Positions 8,394 through 16,016 of a DNA stretch of 21,755 nt are shown piece after piece (positions within the stretch are counted from its first letter, which is position 1; the number at the start of each line of letters is the position of its first letter). Source of the DNA: Deferribacteres bacterium (GTDB lineage: Bacteria > Thermosulfidibacterota > Thermosulfidibacteria > Thermosulfidibacterales > Thermosulfidibacteraceae). The notes under the pieces were generated by a model. It was not told where the DNA came from, searched no databases, and saw only the letters and a list, made by a program, of their open reading frames with translations. Where the stretch lies: positions 1-21,755 of the forward strand of contig JAADEW010000097.1 of the NCBI GenBank assembly GCA_013153205.1, written 5' to 3'. Both the position numbers and the translations under genes were made by a program.

Positions 8394-9899
8394 TTAGAAC
8401 CAGCAGCTTCTCATTAAAAGTCTTCTACCAAAGAACTTCCACGGGTTCAAGCCGCCCTTATCCGGACAAACCCTTGAAACAGAAGGAGTTTTTTCTTCCT
8501 CAGCTATGGCAGCCATGGCAAGGGCGATGTCAAAGCCCGCTTTCTTCTTGGTCTTCTTAAACTCTTCAATCACGCTGTCCACAAAGGTTGTGTCAAACTC
8601 GCCTGTGAGAAATGCCGGATGGTCAAGCACAAGCTTGTGGAAGGGTATGGTGGTTTTAATGCCCTTAACCACAAACTCCTTGAGGGCTCTCTTTCCTCTT
8701 TCAACGGCTTCCTTTCTGTCCCTGCCCCACACTATAAGCTTGGCTATTATGGGGTCATACTCCATGGGCACCACGGACCCCTCAAAAACACCTGCATCAA
8801 CCCTGACACCTGGTCCACCCGGCATTCTCAAACCGGTTATGGTTCCCGGAGAGGGGACAAAGTTGTTGAAGGGGTCCTCAGCATACACGCGAAACTCTAT
8901 GGAAGCCCCCATCATCTTGACGTCGTCCTGTGTATAAGAAAGCTTACTGCCTGCGGCTATAGATATCATCTCCTTCACAATGTCTATACCTGTCACCATT
9001 TCGGTAACGGGATGCTCAACCTGCAGTCTGGTGTTCACCTCAAGGAAGTAGAAGTTTCTGTCCTTATCCACCAGAAACTCAACGGTTCCTGCACTGTAGT
9101 ATCCAGCGGCAAAAGCCACCTTTAAGGCGGCCTCGCCCATCTTCCTTCTCAGCTCCTCGTCCAGTATAACGGAGGGAGCCTCTTCAATAACCTTCTGATG
9201 CCTTCTCTGGATGGAACACTCCCTCTCTCCAAGCCATATACCATTTCCAAAGGTGTCCACGAGAATCTGCATCTCAACATGGCGGGGGTTCTCTATATAC
9301 TTCTCTATGTAAAGGGAATCGTCCCCGAATGCACCTTTAGCTTCTGAACGGGCAAGCCTTATGGCAGACTCCAGCTCATCCTCGCTCTTTATGAGCCTCA
9401 TACCCTTTCCGCCGCCGCCTGCCACGGCTTTGAGCATTATGGGAAAGCCTATCTCCTTTGCCTTGGCGAAAATCTCCTCGTCGGAAAGGGGCTCCAGCGT
9501 TCCGGGTATCACGGGAACCCCTGCCTTCATGGCTGTCTGTCTTGCCACGGTTTTGCTCCCCATCTCCACTATAGCCTTTTTGGGCGGCCCTATAAAAACT
9601 ATACCGGCTTTCTCGCAAGCCTCAGCAAACTCCGCATTCTCCGCAAGGAAACCATAACCCGGATGAATGGCGTCAGCCCCTGCCTTTTTCGCCACATCTA
9701 TTATTTTATCTATCCTCAAGTAGCTCTCCCGTGCAGGAGGAGGACCTATGTGATAAGCCTCATCGGCATATCTCACGTGAAGGGCGTCTCTGTCCACATC
9801 GGAATAGACAGCCACCGTTGAAATGCCCATCTCCTTACACGCCCTTATTATTCTGACGGCAATCTCGCTTCTGTTGGCAATCAAAACCTTCTTAAACAT
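8394..9899 (-). CDS. accC: Biotin carboxylase subunit of acetyl/propionyl-CoA carboxylase
   Basis: ATP-grasp enzyme that carboxylates biotin on the carrier protein using bicarbonate and ATP. From the chosen start it has 501 residues: MFKKVLIANRSEIAVR opens the preATP-grasp domain, IHPGYGFLAEN lies at 78-88, the glycine-rich ATP loop GGGGKGM at 161-167, the catalytic EVNTRLQVEHPVTE stretch around 290-303, and a biotin carboxylase C-terminal domain follows. The tail NPWKFFGRR resembles the ends of similar free-standing subunits. Two ATGs are adjacent (9902 and 9899). GAGGAGGG gives normal spacing only to the second, which also yields the standard family N-terminus. It sits between the carboxyltransferase and carrier genes, so the substrate specificity is set by that carboxyltransferase. 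Confidence 0.96.
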   Translation of the reverse strand: MFKKVLIANRSEIAVRIIRACKEMGISTVAVYSDVDRDALHVRYADEAYHIGPPPARESYLRIDKIIDVAKKAGADAIHPGYGFLAENAEFAEACEKAGIVFIGPPKKAIVEMGSKTVARQTAMKAGVPVIPGTLEPLSDEEIFAKAKEIGFPIMLKAVAGGGGKGMRLIKSEDELESAIRLARSEAKGAFGDDSLYIEKYIENPRHVEMQILVDTFGNGIWLGERECSIQRRHQKVIEEAPSVILDEELRRKMGEAALKVAFAAGYYSAGTVEFLVDKDRNFYFLEVNTRLQVEHPVTEMVTGIDIVKEMISIAAGSKLSYTQDDVKMMGASIEFRVYAEDPFNNFVPSPGTITGLRMPGGPGVRVDAGVFEGSVVPMEYDPIIAKLIVWGRDRKEAVERGKRALKEFVVKGIKTTIPFHKLVLDHPAFLTGEFDTTFVDSVIEEFKKTKKKAGFDIALAMAAIAEEEKTPSVSRVCPDKGGLNPWKFFGRRLLMRSCWF

Positions 9900-9913
9900 C
9901 ATACCCTCCTCAA

Positions 9914-11464
9914 TTAAAGGGGAATGTTACCATGCTTCTTGGGCGGCATGGTGTCCCGTTTGTTAAGACATGTCTCAAGTGCCTGTATCAGCCTCTTTCT
10001 CGTGTATTTAGGCTCAATAACCTCGTCTATATAACCGAGCTGAGCGGCAATGTATGGGTTGGCAAAGGTCTTCCTGTATTCGGCAACGAGCTTCTCCTTC
10101 TCAGCAACCGGGTCTTCTGCCTGCTGAATCTGCTTCCTGAAGATTATGTTAACCGCCCCATCAGGACCCATCACCGCAATCTCTGCGGTGGGATAGGCGA
10201 AGTTGTAATCCGCACGGATGTTCTTGGAACCGAGCACGTCAAAGGCACCACCGTAAGCCTTCCTAACCACAACGGTGAGTTTGGGCACGGTGGCTTCACA
10301 ATAGGCGTAAAGCAGTTTAGCTCCGTGCTTTATGATACCGCCGTGCTCCTGAGCCACACCGGGAAGGAAACCGGGAACGTCTTCAAAGGTGATAATGGGG
10401 ATGTTGAAGGCATCGCAGAAGCGGACGAACCTCGCCCCTTTAACTGAAGCGTTTATATCAAGACAGCCCGCAAGGTGCATGGGCTGATTGGCAACGATAC
10501 CCACCACATAACCGTTGAGCCTTGCAAATCCTATGATTAAGTTGGGAGCAAAGAGGGGCTGAACCTCAAAGAAGTAGTTGTCGTCCACCACGGTCTTTAT
10601 TATCTCCTTCATATCGTAAGGCTTGTTTGGGTCGTCGGGGATAAAGTAATTCAAATCCTCGTCCACCCTTTCAGGGTCGTCGGTGGGCTCTTTGTAAGGG
10701 GGGTCTTCCAGATTGTTTGAGGGCAGAAAGCTCATGAGCTCCCTTATCATAAGGAGGCACTCCTCATCGTTTTCCGCCGCAAAATGGGCAACTCCCGATA
10801 TGGTGTTGTGAGCCATGGCGCCGCCGAGCTCCTCTTTGGTTATCTCCTCATGGGTGGTAGCCCTTATAACATCGGGACCTGTGATGAACATGTAGGAGGT
10901 CTTCTTCACCATAAATATAAAGTCGGTAATGGCAGGAGAATAGACGGCACCACCGGCACAGGGACCCATAATAGCCGATATCTGAGGGATAACTCCCGAC
11001 GCAAGGGTGTTCCTCAGAAATATATCGGCGTATCCAGCAAGGGAGACCACCCCCTCCTGTATTCTGGCTCCACCTGAATCGTTAAGCCCTATAACAGGAG
11101 CGCCGTTTTTCATGGCAAGGTCCATGATTTTGCACACCTTTTTGGCAAACATCTCGGAAAGGGAACCGCCAAACACTGTGAAGTCATGGGCAAACACGTA
11201 AACGAGTCTGCCGTCTATCTTCCCGAATCCGGTTACCACACCGTCTCCCAGTATCTTGTTCTTGTCCATCCCGAAATGGGGGCATCTGTGAACCACGAAC
11301 TTGTCCATCTCCACGAAGGTTCCCTTGTCCAGAAGGATGTTGAGCCTTTCCCTTGCTGTAAGCTTCCCCATCTTGTGCTGTTTCTCAATCTTTTCCGGAC
11401 CGCCTCCAAGCTCGGCAAGCTCGTTAAGTTTTCTCAACTCCTGAAGCTTTTCCTCAACTCCCAT
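9914..11464 (-). CDS. pccB: Propionyl-CoA carboxylase carboxyltransferase (beta) subunit
   Basis: Transfers the carboxyl group from carboxybiotin to an acyl-CoA, giving methylmalonyl-CoA from propionyl-CoA. The 516 residues form the crotonase-fold N and C halves. KLTARERLNILLDKGTFVEMD (34-54) is typical of the PccB/MmdA family, SGGARIQEG lies at 130-138, the first oxyanion-hole region GPCAGGAVYSPA at 167-178, and YGGAFDVLGSK in the C half provides the second. GGAGGTTAGG lies just before the ATG, 3 bases after rsmA. MmdA of sodium-pumping methylmalonyl-CoA decarboxylase is very similar, but a biotin carboxylase follows directly and no membrane pump subunits are present, so an ATP-dependent carboxylase is preferred. 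Acetyl-CoA as an additional substrate cannot be excluded. Confidence 0.95.
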   Translation of the reverse strand: MGVEEKLQELRKLNELAELGGGPEKIEKQHKMGKLTARERLNILLDKGTFVEMDKFVVHRCPHFGMDKNKILGDGVVTGFGKIDGRLVYVFAHDFTVFGGSLSEMFAKKVCKIMDLAMKNGAPVIGLNDSGGARIQEGVVSLAGYADIFLRNTLASGVIPQISAIMGPCAGGAVYSPAITDFIFMVKKTSYMFITGPDVIRATTHEEITKEELGGAMAHNTISGVAHFAAENDEECLLMIRELMSFLPSNNLEDPPYKEPTDDPERVDEDLNYFIPDDPNKPYDMKEIIKTVVDDNYFFEVQPLFAPNLIIGFARLNGYVVGIVANQPMHLAGCLDINASVKGARFVRFCDAFNIPIITFEDVPGFLPGVAQEHGGIIKHGAKLLYAYCEATVPKLTVVVRKAYGGAFDVLGSKNIRADYNFAYPTAEIAVMGPDGAVNIIFRKQIQQAEDPVAEKEKLVAEYRKTFANPYIAAQLGYIDEVIEPKYTRKRLIQALETCLNKRDTMPPKKHGNIPL

Positions 11465-11467
11465 AAC

Positions 11468-12310
11468 CTAACCTCCAGAATTTATACTTTTGTCCAAAAA
11501 AGCACACCTTTTAGCCAGCTCAAGCCACTCTCCGGGAGCAAACGCATCCGGCCTCTTTTCCGCGTCCAAGCCTGCGTTCAGAATAATCTGCCTCCAGTCG
11601 ATATCCGGAAGCTCCACAGAAAGTGCTTTATAAAGCTTTTTCCTTCTGTATTTAAAAGCCGCATTCACAAGAACTTTTAGCATTTTTTTAAGACCCTTTT
11701 CAATAGAGCGAGACTTAACACCTTTTACTATCACTGAATCCACTTCCGGCTGAGGCCAGAAACACCTTCTGGGCACCTTTTTGAGGTGCCTGATTTCGTG
11801 GGTTAAAGAATAGAGCACGCTCAAGACACCGTAATCTTTAGAACCGGGTGATGCAGTGAGCCTTCCGGCAACCTCAGCCTGAAGCATCACCACGAAGTAG
11901 GGTATGTCAGGCTCCTCATCCCACAGCTTAAAGAAAAAAGGGGAGGAGATGCTGTAAGGCAGATTGGACACCAGAACGGAAGGGTAAGGTCCGAGCTCAG
12001 CAAAAGGGGTTTTAAGAACATCGGCACACACCAGTCTGAAGTTGCTCTTTTCTCCCAGAAGCTCCCTGATGTGGGAGCAGAGAATCTTATCAACCTCAAC
12101 TGCAACAAGACTTTCTGCACGTTCAGCCAGCCTTACGGTGAGCGCCCCATGTCCGGGACCCACCTCAATGGCGTTTTTGCCGTCCACATCTGCCGCATCC
12201 ACGATAAAATCACGGATGTTGTCGTCAACGAGGAAGTTCTGTCCCCATCTCTTTTTGGGCTTAACCCCCTTCGCCTGAACGCGCCTTAAAAGCTCAACGC
12301 AGGAATACAT
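11468..12310 (-). CDS. rsmA: 16S rRNA dimethyladenosine transferase
   Basis: KsgA/RsmA dimethylates two adjacent adenosines in the helix-45 loop of 16S rRNA late in 30S assembly, using S-adenosylmethionine. All landmarks of the 280-residue protein are present: RWGQNFLVD at 21-29, SAM motif I EVGPGHGALT at 49-58, acidic VEVDK at 71-75, catalytic NLPYSISSP at 116-124, and the C-terminal PRRCFWPQPEVDSVIV that closes the methyltransferase core. The ATG follows the transaldolase TAG directly (TAGATG) with no clear Shine-Dalgarno sequence, so coupling is likely. Its place in a propionyl-CoA operon appears to be a housekeeping arrangement rather than a functional link (inference). Confidence 0.97.
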   Translation of the reverse strand: MYSCVELLRRVQAKGVKPKKRWGQNFLVDDNIRDFIVDAADVDGKNAIEVGPGHGALTVRLAERAESLVAVEVDKILCSHIRELLGEKSNFRLVCADVLKTPFAELGPYPSVLVSNLPYSISSPFFFKLWDEEPDIPYFVVMLQAEVAGRLTASPGSKDYGVLSVLYSLTHEIRHLKKVPRRCFWPQPEVDSVIVKGVKSRSIEKGLKKMLKVLVNAAFKYRRKKLYKALSVELPDIDWRQIILNAGLDAEKRPDAFAPGEWLELAKRCAFLDKSINSGG

Positions 12311-12982
12311 CTACTTCAAAGCGTCAAGAAGCCCCATATCCCCAAAGGCGCCCTTCCAGTCGTCCATGAACCTTTTTATGCCGATATCGGTCAAGGGATG
12401 TTTAAGGAGCTGTTCCATAACCTTAAAAGGCACAGTTGCTATGTCCGCTCCTATTTCGGCCGCCTCCACCACATGTCTCGGATGCCTTATGCTTGCCGCT
12501 ATAACCTCTGTTGAGAAGCCGTAATACTCAAAAACGGGCACTATGGTCCTTATAAGCTCCATTCCATCGTGGCTGATATCATCAAGGCGCCCAACGAAAG
12601 GAGAAACAAAGGTGGCTCCAGCCTTAGCCGCAAGAATTGCCTGTGATGGGGAAAAGATGAGGGTAACGTTGGTCTTTATTCCCTCGGATGAGAGGGTTTT
12701 CACCGCCTTCAGCCCCTCTTTGGTCATGGGGATTTTCACGGCGATGTTTTTGTGAATCTTTGCAAGCTCCCTCGCTTCTCTAACCATACCATCGTAATCA
12801 AGGCTCAGCACCTCTGCACTCACAGGCCCATCCACAATCCCGCAAATCTCCTCCAGAACCTCGCGATACTTTCTTCCCGTCTTTGCCACGAGGGTGGGAT
12901 TGGTGGTCACACCGTCAAGTATGCCCCAGCTCGCAACCTCCCTTATCTCCTCAACAAACGCAGTGTCCAGAAAGAACTTCAT
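12311..12982 (-). CDS. tal: Transaldolase / fructose-6-phosphate aldolase-like protein
   Basis: A 223-residue member of the short transaldolase (TalC/FSA) family, acting on sugar phosphates in the non-oxidative pentose phosphate pathway. The start MKFFLDTA is the family standard; GVTTNPTLV lies at 24-32, the Schiff-base lysine is K83 in AVKIPMTKEG, TLIFSPSQA is in the next strand, and SPFVGRLDDI follows. The ATG at 12982 is chosen over an upstream GTG at 13012 because GGAGGT lies 8 bases before it and because extra residues would precede the conserved N-terminus. It is the first gene of the leftward operon. Transaldolase and fructose-6-phosphate aldolase cannot be separated safely from sequence alone; the length and motifs favour transaldolase. 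Confidence 0.95.
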   Translation of the reverse strand: MKFFLDTAFVEEIREVASWGILDGVTTNPTLVAKTGRKYREVLEEICGIVDGPVSAEVLSLDYDGMVREARELAKIHKNIAVKIPMTKEGLKAVKTLSSEGIKTNVTLIFSPSQAILAAKAGATFVSPFVGRLDDISHDGMELIRTIVPVFEYYGFSTEVIAASIRHPRHVVEAAEIGADIATVPFKVMEQLLKHPLTDIGIKRFMDDWKGAFGDMGLLDALK

Positions 12983-13072
12983 GGAGTCCACCTCCTCAAA
13001 GGTTTTTAACACAAAGAGCAGGGTTCATATAATCACAGTTGCAGTTTCTATTCAATTGCGTTAAAGAGACAG
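12983..13072. promoter_or_regulatory. Divergent promoter region between tal operon and cinA
   Basis: This 90-base gap separates two gene sets pointing apart. Leftward, TTGAAT (13055-13050) and TTATAT (13032-13027) are 17 bases apart, giving a leader of roughly 38 bases for tal. Rightward, the perfect TATAAT (13028-13033) has a weak TTTAAC (13005-13010) 17 bases before it, giving a leader of roughly 30 bases for cinA. The two -10 boxes occupy the same bases, so the promoters would exclude one another. No clear operator repeat is visible. The assignments rest on hexamer matches and spacing only. Confidence 0.5.
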
Positions 13073-13075
13073 GTG

Positions 13076-13906
13076 ATGCTGGCAGAGATAATAACCATAG
13101 GCAGAGAAATCCTCACGGGCAGAACGCTTGATACCAATTCCAACTGGCTGGCGAAGGAACTCACGGACCTCGGCATAAAGGTGAAGAGAATCGTGGTGGT
13201 GGACGATGTGGTGGAGGAAATTTCCAAAGAAATTCTCAACGCCATAAAATACGGCGTGAGGCTAATCATCACCACAGGAGGACTGGGTCCCACCTTTGAC
13301 GATAAAACCATGGAAGGCGTATCCCTCGCAACGGGAAGGAAGCTCGTTCTAAACAGAACCGCTCTCAAGATGGTGGAGGAAAAATACAAGAAACTTTACG
13401 AAGAGGGGGCGGTTGATACACCTGAACTAACCGAAGAGAGAAAAAAGATGGCTTATCTTCCCGACGGGGCACAGCCCATACCCAATCCGGTGGGAGCGGC
13501 ACCCGGAATGATGATAACCGTCTCCGGATGCACCATAGTCTCTCTTCCCGGTGTGCCTAAAGAGATGAAAGAGATGTTTTCATCCTATGTAAAGCCGGTG
13601 ATACGTCAAATTGTGGAAAGAGAAGGAAAAAGAAGGATTTTGCTTGAAAAAATCATTCCCAGCGGGTCAAAAGACGAATCCCTCGTCGCCGCCGTGGTGA
13701 AAAAGGTAAGAGAAAAGTACCCCGAAGTTTACATAAAAAGCCTGCCCGAAAGATTCGGGAAAGAGGTAAATATACAGGTGAGATTCACCGCAGAAGGAGA
13801 CTCAAAAGAGGAAGTGGAAGCCCTGATTAACGCCGCTATAGAGGAATTTAAGAGGCTTATGAAAGAGGACGGGGACTTGACAAATGGCAAAGAGTATACA
13901 AATTAA
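13076..13906 (+). CDS. cinA: CinA N-terminal-type (MoCF-binding fold) protein
   Basis: A 276-residue protein of the CinA/COG1058 family with the molybdopterin-binding (MoaB/MogA-like) fold. It opens with EIITIGREILTGRTLDTNSNW (4-24), followed by ITTGGLGPTFDD at 65-76, YLPDGAQPIPNPVGAAPGM, and VSLPGVPKEM; these mark the pyrophosphatase-like CinA N domain, which in some family members hydrolyses ADP-ribose or related nucleotides. The C-terminal NMN-deamidase (PncC) domain of full-length CinA is missing, so the protein is the short form. GTG (13073) and ATG (13076) are adjacent; ATG is preferred, with a weak AGACAGG site before it. The gene ends 14 bases before a tRNA gene and may be cotranscribed with it. 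The biological substrate is unknown. Confidence 0.9.
   Translation: MLAEIITIGREILTGRTLDTNSNWLAKELTDLGIKVKRIVVVDDVVEEISKEILNAIKYGVRLIITTGGLGPTFDDKTMEGVSLATGRKLVLNRTALKMVEEKYKKLYEEGAVDTPELTEERKKMAYLPDGAQPIPNPVGAAPGMMITVSGCTIVSLPGVPKEMKEMFSSYVKPVIRQIVEREGKRRILLEKIIPSGSKDESLVAAVVKKVREKYPEVYIKSLPERFGKEVNIQVRFTAEGDSKEEVEALINAAIEEFKRLMKEDGDLTNGKEYTN
13877..13905 (+). promoter_or_regulatory. Possible tRNA promoter inside the end of cinA
   Basis: A perfect TTGACA lies at 13877-13882 near the end of cinA. At 17-base spacing the -10 position reads AAATTA, a weak match; the better TATACA (13895-13900) is only 12 bases away. Transcription from the weaker pairing would begin just 5' of the tRNA at 13921. 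This is tentative, and the tRNA may simply be read through from cinA. Confidence 0.25.
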
Positions 13907-13920
13907 AAAACGGACAGTGT

Positions 13921-13994
13921 GGGCCCGTAGCTCAGATGGCCAGAGCCACCGGCTCATAACCGGAAGGTCCCAGGTTCGACCCCTGGCGGGCCCA
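13921..13994 (+). tRNA. tRNA with anticodon CAT (Met elongator or lysidine Ile2)
   Basis: A 74-base cloverleaf. The acceptor stem GGGCCCG (13921-13927) pairs with CGGGCCC (13987-13993), with discriminator A at 13994 and no encoded CCA. The D stem is GCTC/GAGC, the anticodon loop CTCATAA places CAT at 13955-13957, and the T arm is CCAGG-TTCGACC-CCTGG (13970-13986). The lowest anticodon-stem pair (13948/13964) is an A-A mismatch. CAT without initiator features means elongator tRNA-Met, or tRNA-Ile2 in which TilS converts the first anticodon base to lysidine. The GGGCC acceptor start and A discriminator resemble bacterial tRNA-Ile, so Ile2 remains open. Confidence 0.95.
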
Positions 13995-14002
13995 TTGAAG
14001 AG

Positions 14003-14040
14003 AAAAAGGGGATGTGTGGTCTTCACACATCCCCTTTTTT
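14003..14040 (+). terminator. Rho-independent terminator after the tRNA
   Basis: A perfect inverted repeat pairs AAAAAGGGGATGTGTG (14003-14018) with CACACATCCCCTTTTT (14024-14039) around the five-base loop GTCTT, followed by a T run. The A run on the left means the hairpin could also stop leftward transcription. The start codon of the NIF3 gene lies only 20 bases downstream, leaving no room for a separate promoter. Confidence 0.92.
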
Positions 14041-14059
14041 ATTTGGGGGAGGGGGAAAG

Positions 14060-14821
14060 ATGAAGGTATCCGAGGTAATCACCCTCATAGACAGATACTT
14101 TCCGCTCTCCAAAGCCCTTCCGTGGGACAACTCAGGCCTTCAGATAGGCTCGTGGGAAAAGGTTGTCTCAAGGGTTCTGGTGTGCCTTGACATAGACAGA
14201 GAAGTTGCCAAAGAGGCATCGTCGTTTAAAGCGGATTTAATCATAACCCATCATCCACTTTTCATGAAAAACGTTAAGTGCATCTGCCCGGAAAACAATC
14301 TGGGCTGGATAGCCGCTTACCTCATAAAGAAAAACATGGCGTTAGCCTCCTTTCACACCAATGTGGATGTTGCCTCCGGAGGGCTCGCCGATTATGTGGG
14401 GAGTCTGTTGGGTTTAAGCGAAATGAAGCCCCTGACCGAGGAGGGGCTGGGAAGAGTGGGGCATCTAATCCAGCCCACATCGGTCAAAACCTTTGTCAAA
14501 AAGGTGAAAGAGGCACTCCACATAGACCAGCCTGTAAAGGTCACGGCGGCAGGAAAAAAGATAAGCACAGTGGCTATATGTCCGGGAAGCGGTGGAGATT
14601 TGATAGACGAAGCCATAAGAAGCGGCGCCGACTGTTTTGTAACCGGAGACATCAAATACCATCAGGCGTTCAACAGCAAGGGATTGATAACCCTGATTGA
14701 TGCAGGCCACTACCACACAGAGCTTCCGTTCTGCTCTCTGATTGCGTCAATACTTGAGAGGGAAACCGGGCTTGAAGTCAAGATTTCCGAAAGGCAAAAA
14801 AACCCATTCCAATGTATGTAG
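14060..14821 (+). CDS. NIF3/YbgI (DUF34) family metal-binding protein
   Basis: A 253-residue member of the NIF3 family, sometimes annotated as GTP cyclohydrolase 1 type 2; its real activity is not settled in most organisms. The dinuclear metal site is complete: THHP with H64/H65, TNVD with D103, and GHYHTE with H217 and E221. PWDNSGLQIG (21-30) is the usual N-terminal signature. The ATG at 14060 is chosen because GGGGGAGGGGG lies just 5' and the family starts here; the frame also opens upstream from 14012 but would read through the terminator. The zinc-ribbon gene follows after 9 bases. The order NIF3, zinc ribbon, RNase H, rnpB recalls actinobacterial loci (from memory). Confidence 0.95.
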   Translation: MKVSEVITLIDRYFPLSKALPWDNSGLQIGSWEKVVSRVLVCLDIDREVAKEASSFKADLIITHHPLFMKNVKCICPENNLGWIAAYLIKKNMALASFHTNVDVASGGLADYVGSLLGLSEMKPLTEEGLGRVGHLIQPTSVKTFVKKVKEALHIDQPVKVTAAGKKISTVAICPGSGGDLIDEAIRSGADCFVTGDIKYHQAFNSKGLITLIDAGHYHTELPFCSLIASILERETGLEVKISERQKNPFQCM

Positions 14822-14830
14822 GAGGATAAA

Positions 14831-15556
14831 ATGCTTAAAGAACTTGAGCTTCTTATAAGACTGCAGACCCTTGATGAGCTCATCAAGGCAAAGGAGAAAG
14901 ACCAGAAAGAGATACCCCAGAACCTTGAAGAGATAAAAAAGAAGGTGGCTATGACAGAGAAGGAGCTTGAGGAGATTCAGAAAAAACTTAAAGAGCTTGA
15001 GCTTACAAGGAGAAAAAAGGAGAAATATCTTGACGAGCTCGCAGAAAAGATAACGGACAAAAAAGCAAAGCTTTTCAATGTAAAGACCAACGAAGAATAT
15101 GCGGCTCTCTTAAGGGAGATTGAGAAGATGAAAGAGGAGACCAGCCAGACAGAAGACGAAATCATCATCCTGCTCGACGAAATAGAAGTCACCCACAAGC
15201 TCATAGAAGAAAAAGAGAAAAAGGTAAAAGAGATAGAAGAACTTCTCAGGAAAAAGGAAAAGGAGTTTGAAGAGATTGTGGACAAAATCGCTCAGGAGAT
15301 AGAAAGCTTCAAAAACGAAAGGGAAGAGATACGGCAACAGCTGGGCGACGATACAAGGAAGCTCTATGAAAAGATAAAAGGCACCAGAGGAAATGCCGTG
15401 GTGAGGGCATCCAACAAGACCTGTATGGGATGCTTCATGGAGATACCTCCTCAGACCTTCCTTGAGGTGAAAAAGGGAGACAAGCTGATACAGTGTCCCT
15501 TCTGCGGAAGGATACTTTTCTTCTGGGAAGAGAAAAAGGAAGATGAAGAAGGCTAA
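14831..15556 (+). CDS. Coiled-coil C4 zinc-ribbon protein (DUF164 / zf-RING_7 family)
   Basis: A 241-residue protein with a long, highly charged antiparallel coiled coil over about residues 10-175, rich in K and E heptads, followed by a zinc ribbon with CMGC (C198, C201) and CPFC (C222, C225). The NVKTNEEYAALLREIE stretch at 83-98 is typical of the family near the hairpin turn. Family members are proposed to bind nucleic acids or act with the neighbouring NIF3 and RNase H proteins, but no firm role is known to me. An excellent AGGAGG lies 6 bases before the ATG. It overlaps the start of rnhA by 14 bases, which implies coupled translation. Confidence 0.94.
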   Translation: MLKELELLIRLQTLDELIKAKEKDQKEIPQNLEEIKKKVAMTEKELEEIQKKLKELELTRRKKEKYLDELAEKITDKKAKLFNVKTNEEYAALLREIEKMKEETSQTEDEIIILLDEIEVTHKLIEEKEKKVKEIEELLRKKEKEFEEIVDKIAQEIESFKNEREEIRQQLGDDTRKLYEKIKGTRGNAVVRASNKTCMGCFMEIPPQTFLEVKKGDKLIQCPFCGRILFFWEEKKEDEEG

Positions 15557-16016
15557 GCTCTTCGTAGATGGAGCATCAAGAGGAAATCCCGGACCGGCAG
15601 GTTACGGCTTCGTTATTGAAACGGAAGACGGCTCCTTTGAAGGCTGTGGCTACCTGGGAAAAAGCACCAATAACGTTGCCGAATACACCGCCCTGATAGA
15701 AGGACTGAAGAAAGCGCTGGATATGGGCGTAAAAGAGCTTGAAATATACTCTGATTCACTTCTTGTGGTAAAACAGATAAAAGGCGAATACAGGGTGAAA
15801 AAGCCTCATCTTATGCCCCTTTTTGAAGAGGCAAAAAAGCTGTTGCAAAATTTTGAAAAGGTCTCCATCTTTCACATAGAAAGAAACAGAAACCGCCGTG
15901 CGGATACTTTAGCAAATCTGGGAATAGACAGTGCACTGCAGGAGGCCGGGCGGTCGCTGCCGGAAGAAGAACCGGCAGAGGAAAGTCCGGGCCCCACAGG
16001 GCAGGGCGCTGGGTAA
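15543..16016 (+). CDS. rnhA: Ribonuclease HI, with C-terminal codons inside rnpB
   Basis: Cytoplasmic endonuclease that cuts the RNA strand of RNA-DNA hybrids. The catalytic acidic residues are present: D9 in FVDGASRGNPGPAGYG, E47 in NNVAEYTALI, D71 in IYSDSLLV and D121 in RRADTLANLGID. The layout matches the compact archaeal/Sto-type RNase HI. The domain is complete by about residue 128. The frame then continues for 29 codons and a TAA inside the RNase P RNA gene, giving a low-complexity acidic tail (LPEEEPAEESPGPTGQG) that is unlikely to matter for catalysis. AAGGAAG precedes the ATG, which lies within the last codons of the zinc-ribbon gene. No earlier stop exists, so the overlap is real in the DNA. 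Confidence 0.93.
   Translation: MKKAKLFVDGASRGNPGPAGYGFVIETEDGSFEGCGYLGKSTNNVAEYTALIEGLKKALDMGVKELEIYSDSLLVVKQIKGEYRVKKPHLMPLFEEAKKLLQNFEKVSIFHIERNRNRRADTLANLGIDSALQEAGRSLPEEEPAEESPGPTGQGAG

Noticed and set aside
13048..13389. Minus-strand frame of 113 codons opposite the start of cinA
   Set aside because: The serine-rich product looks like an antisense shadow, and cinA is clearly the real gene.
15853..15880. Promoter for rnpB inside rnhA (TTGAAA with CATAGA)
   Set aside because: The spacing is 16 bases and the -10 match is poor. Such hexamers are common in this A-rich DNA, so I do not call it.
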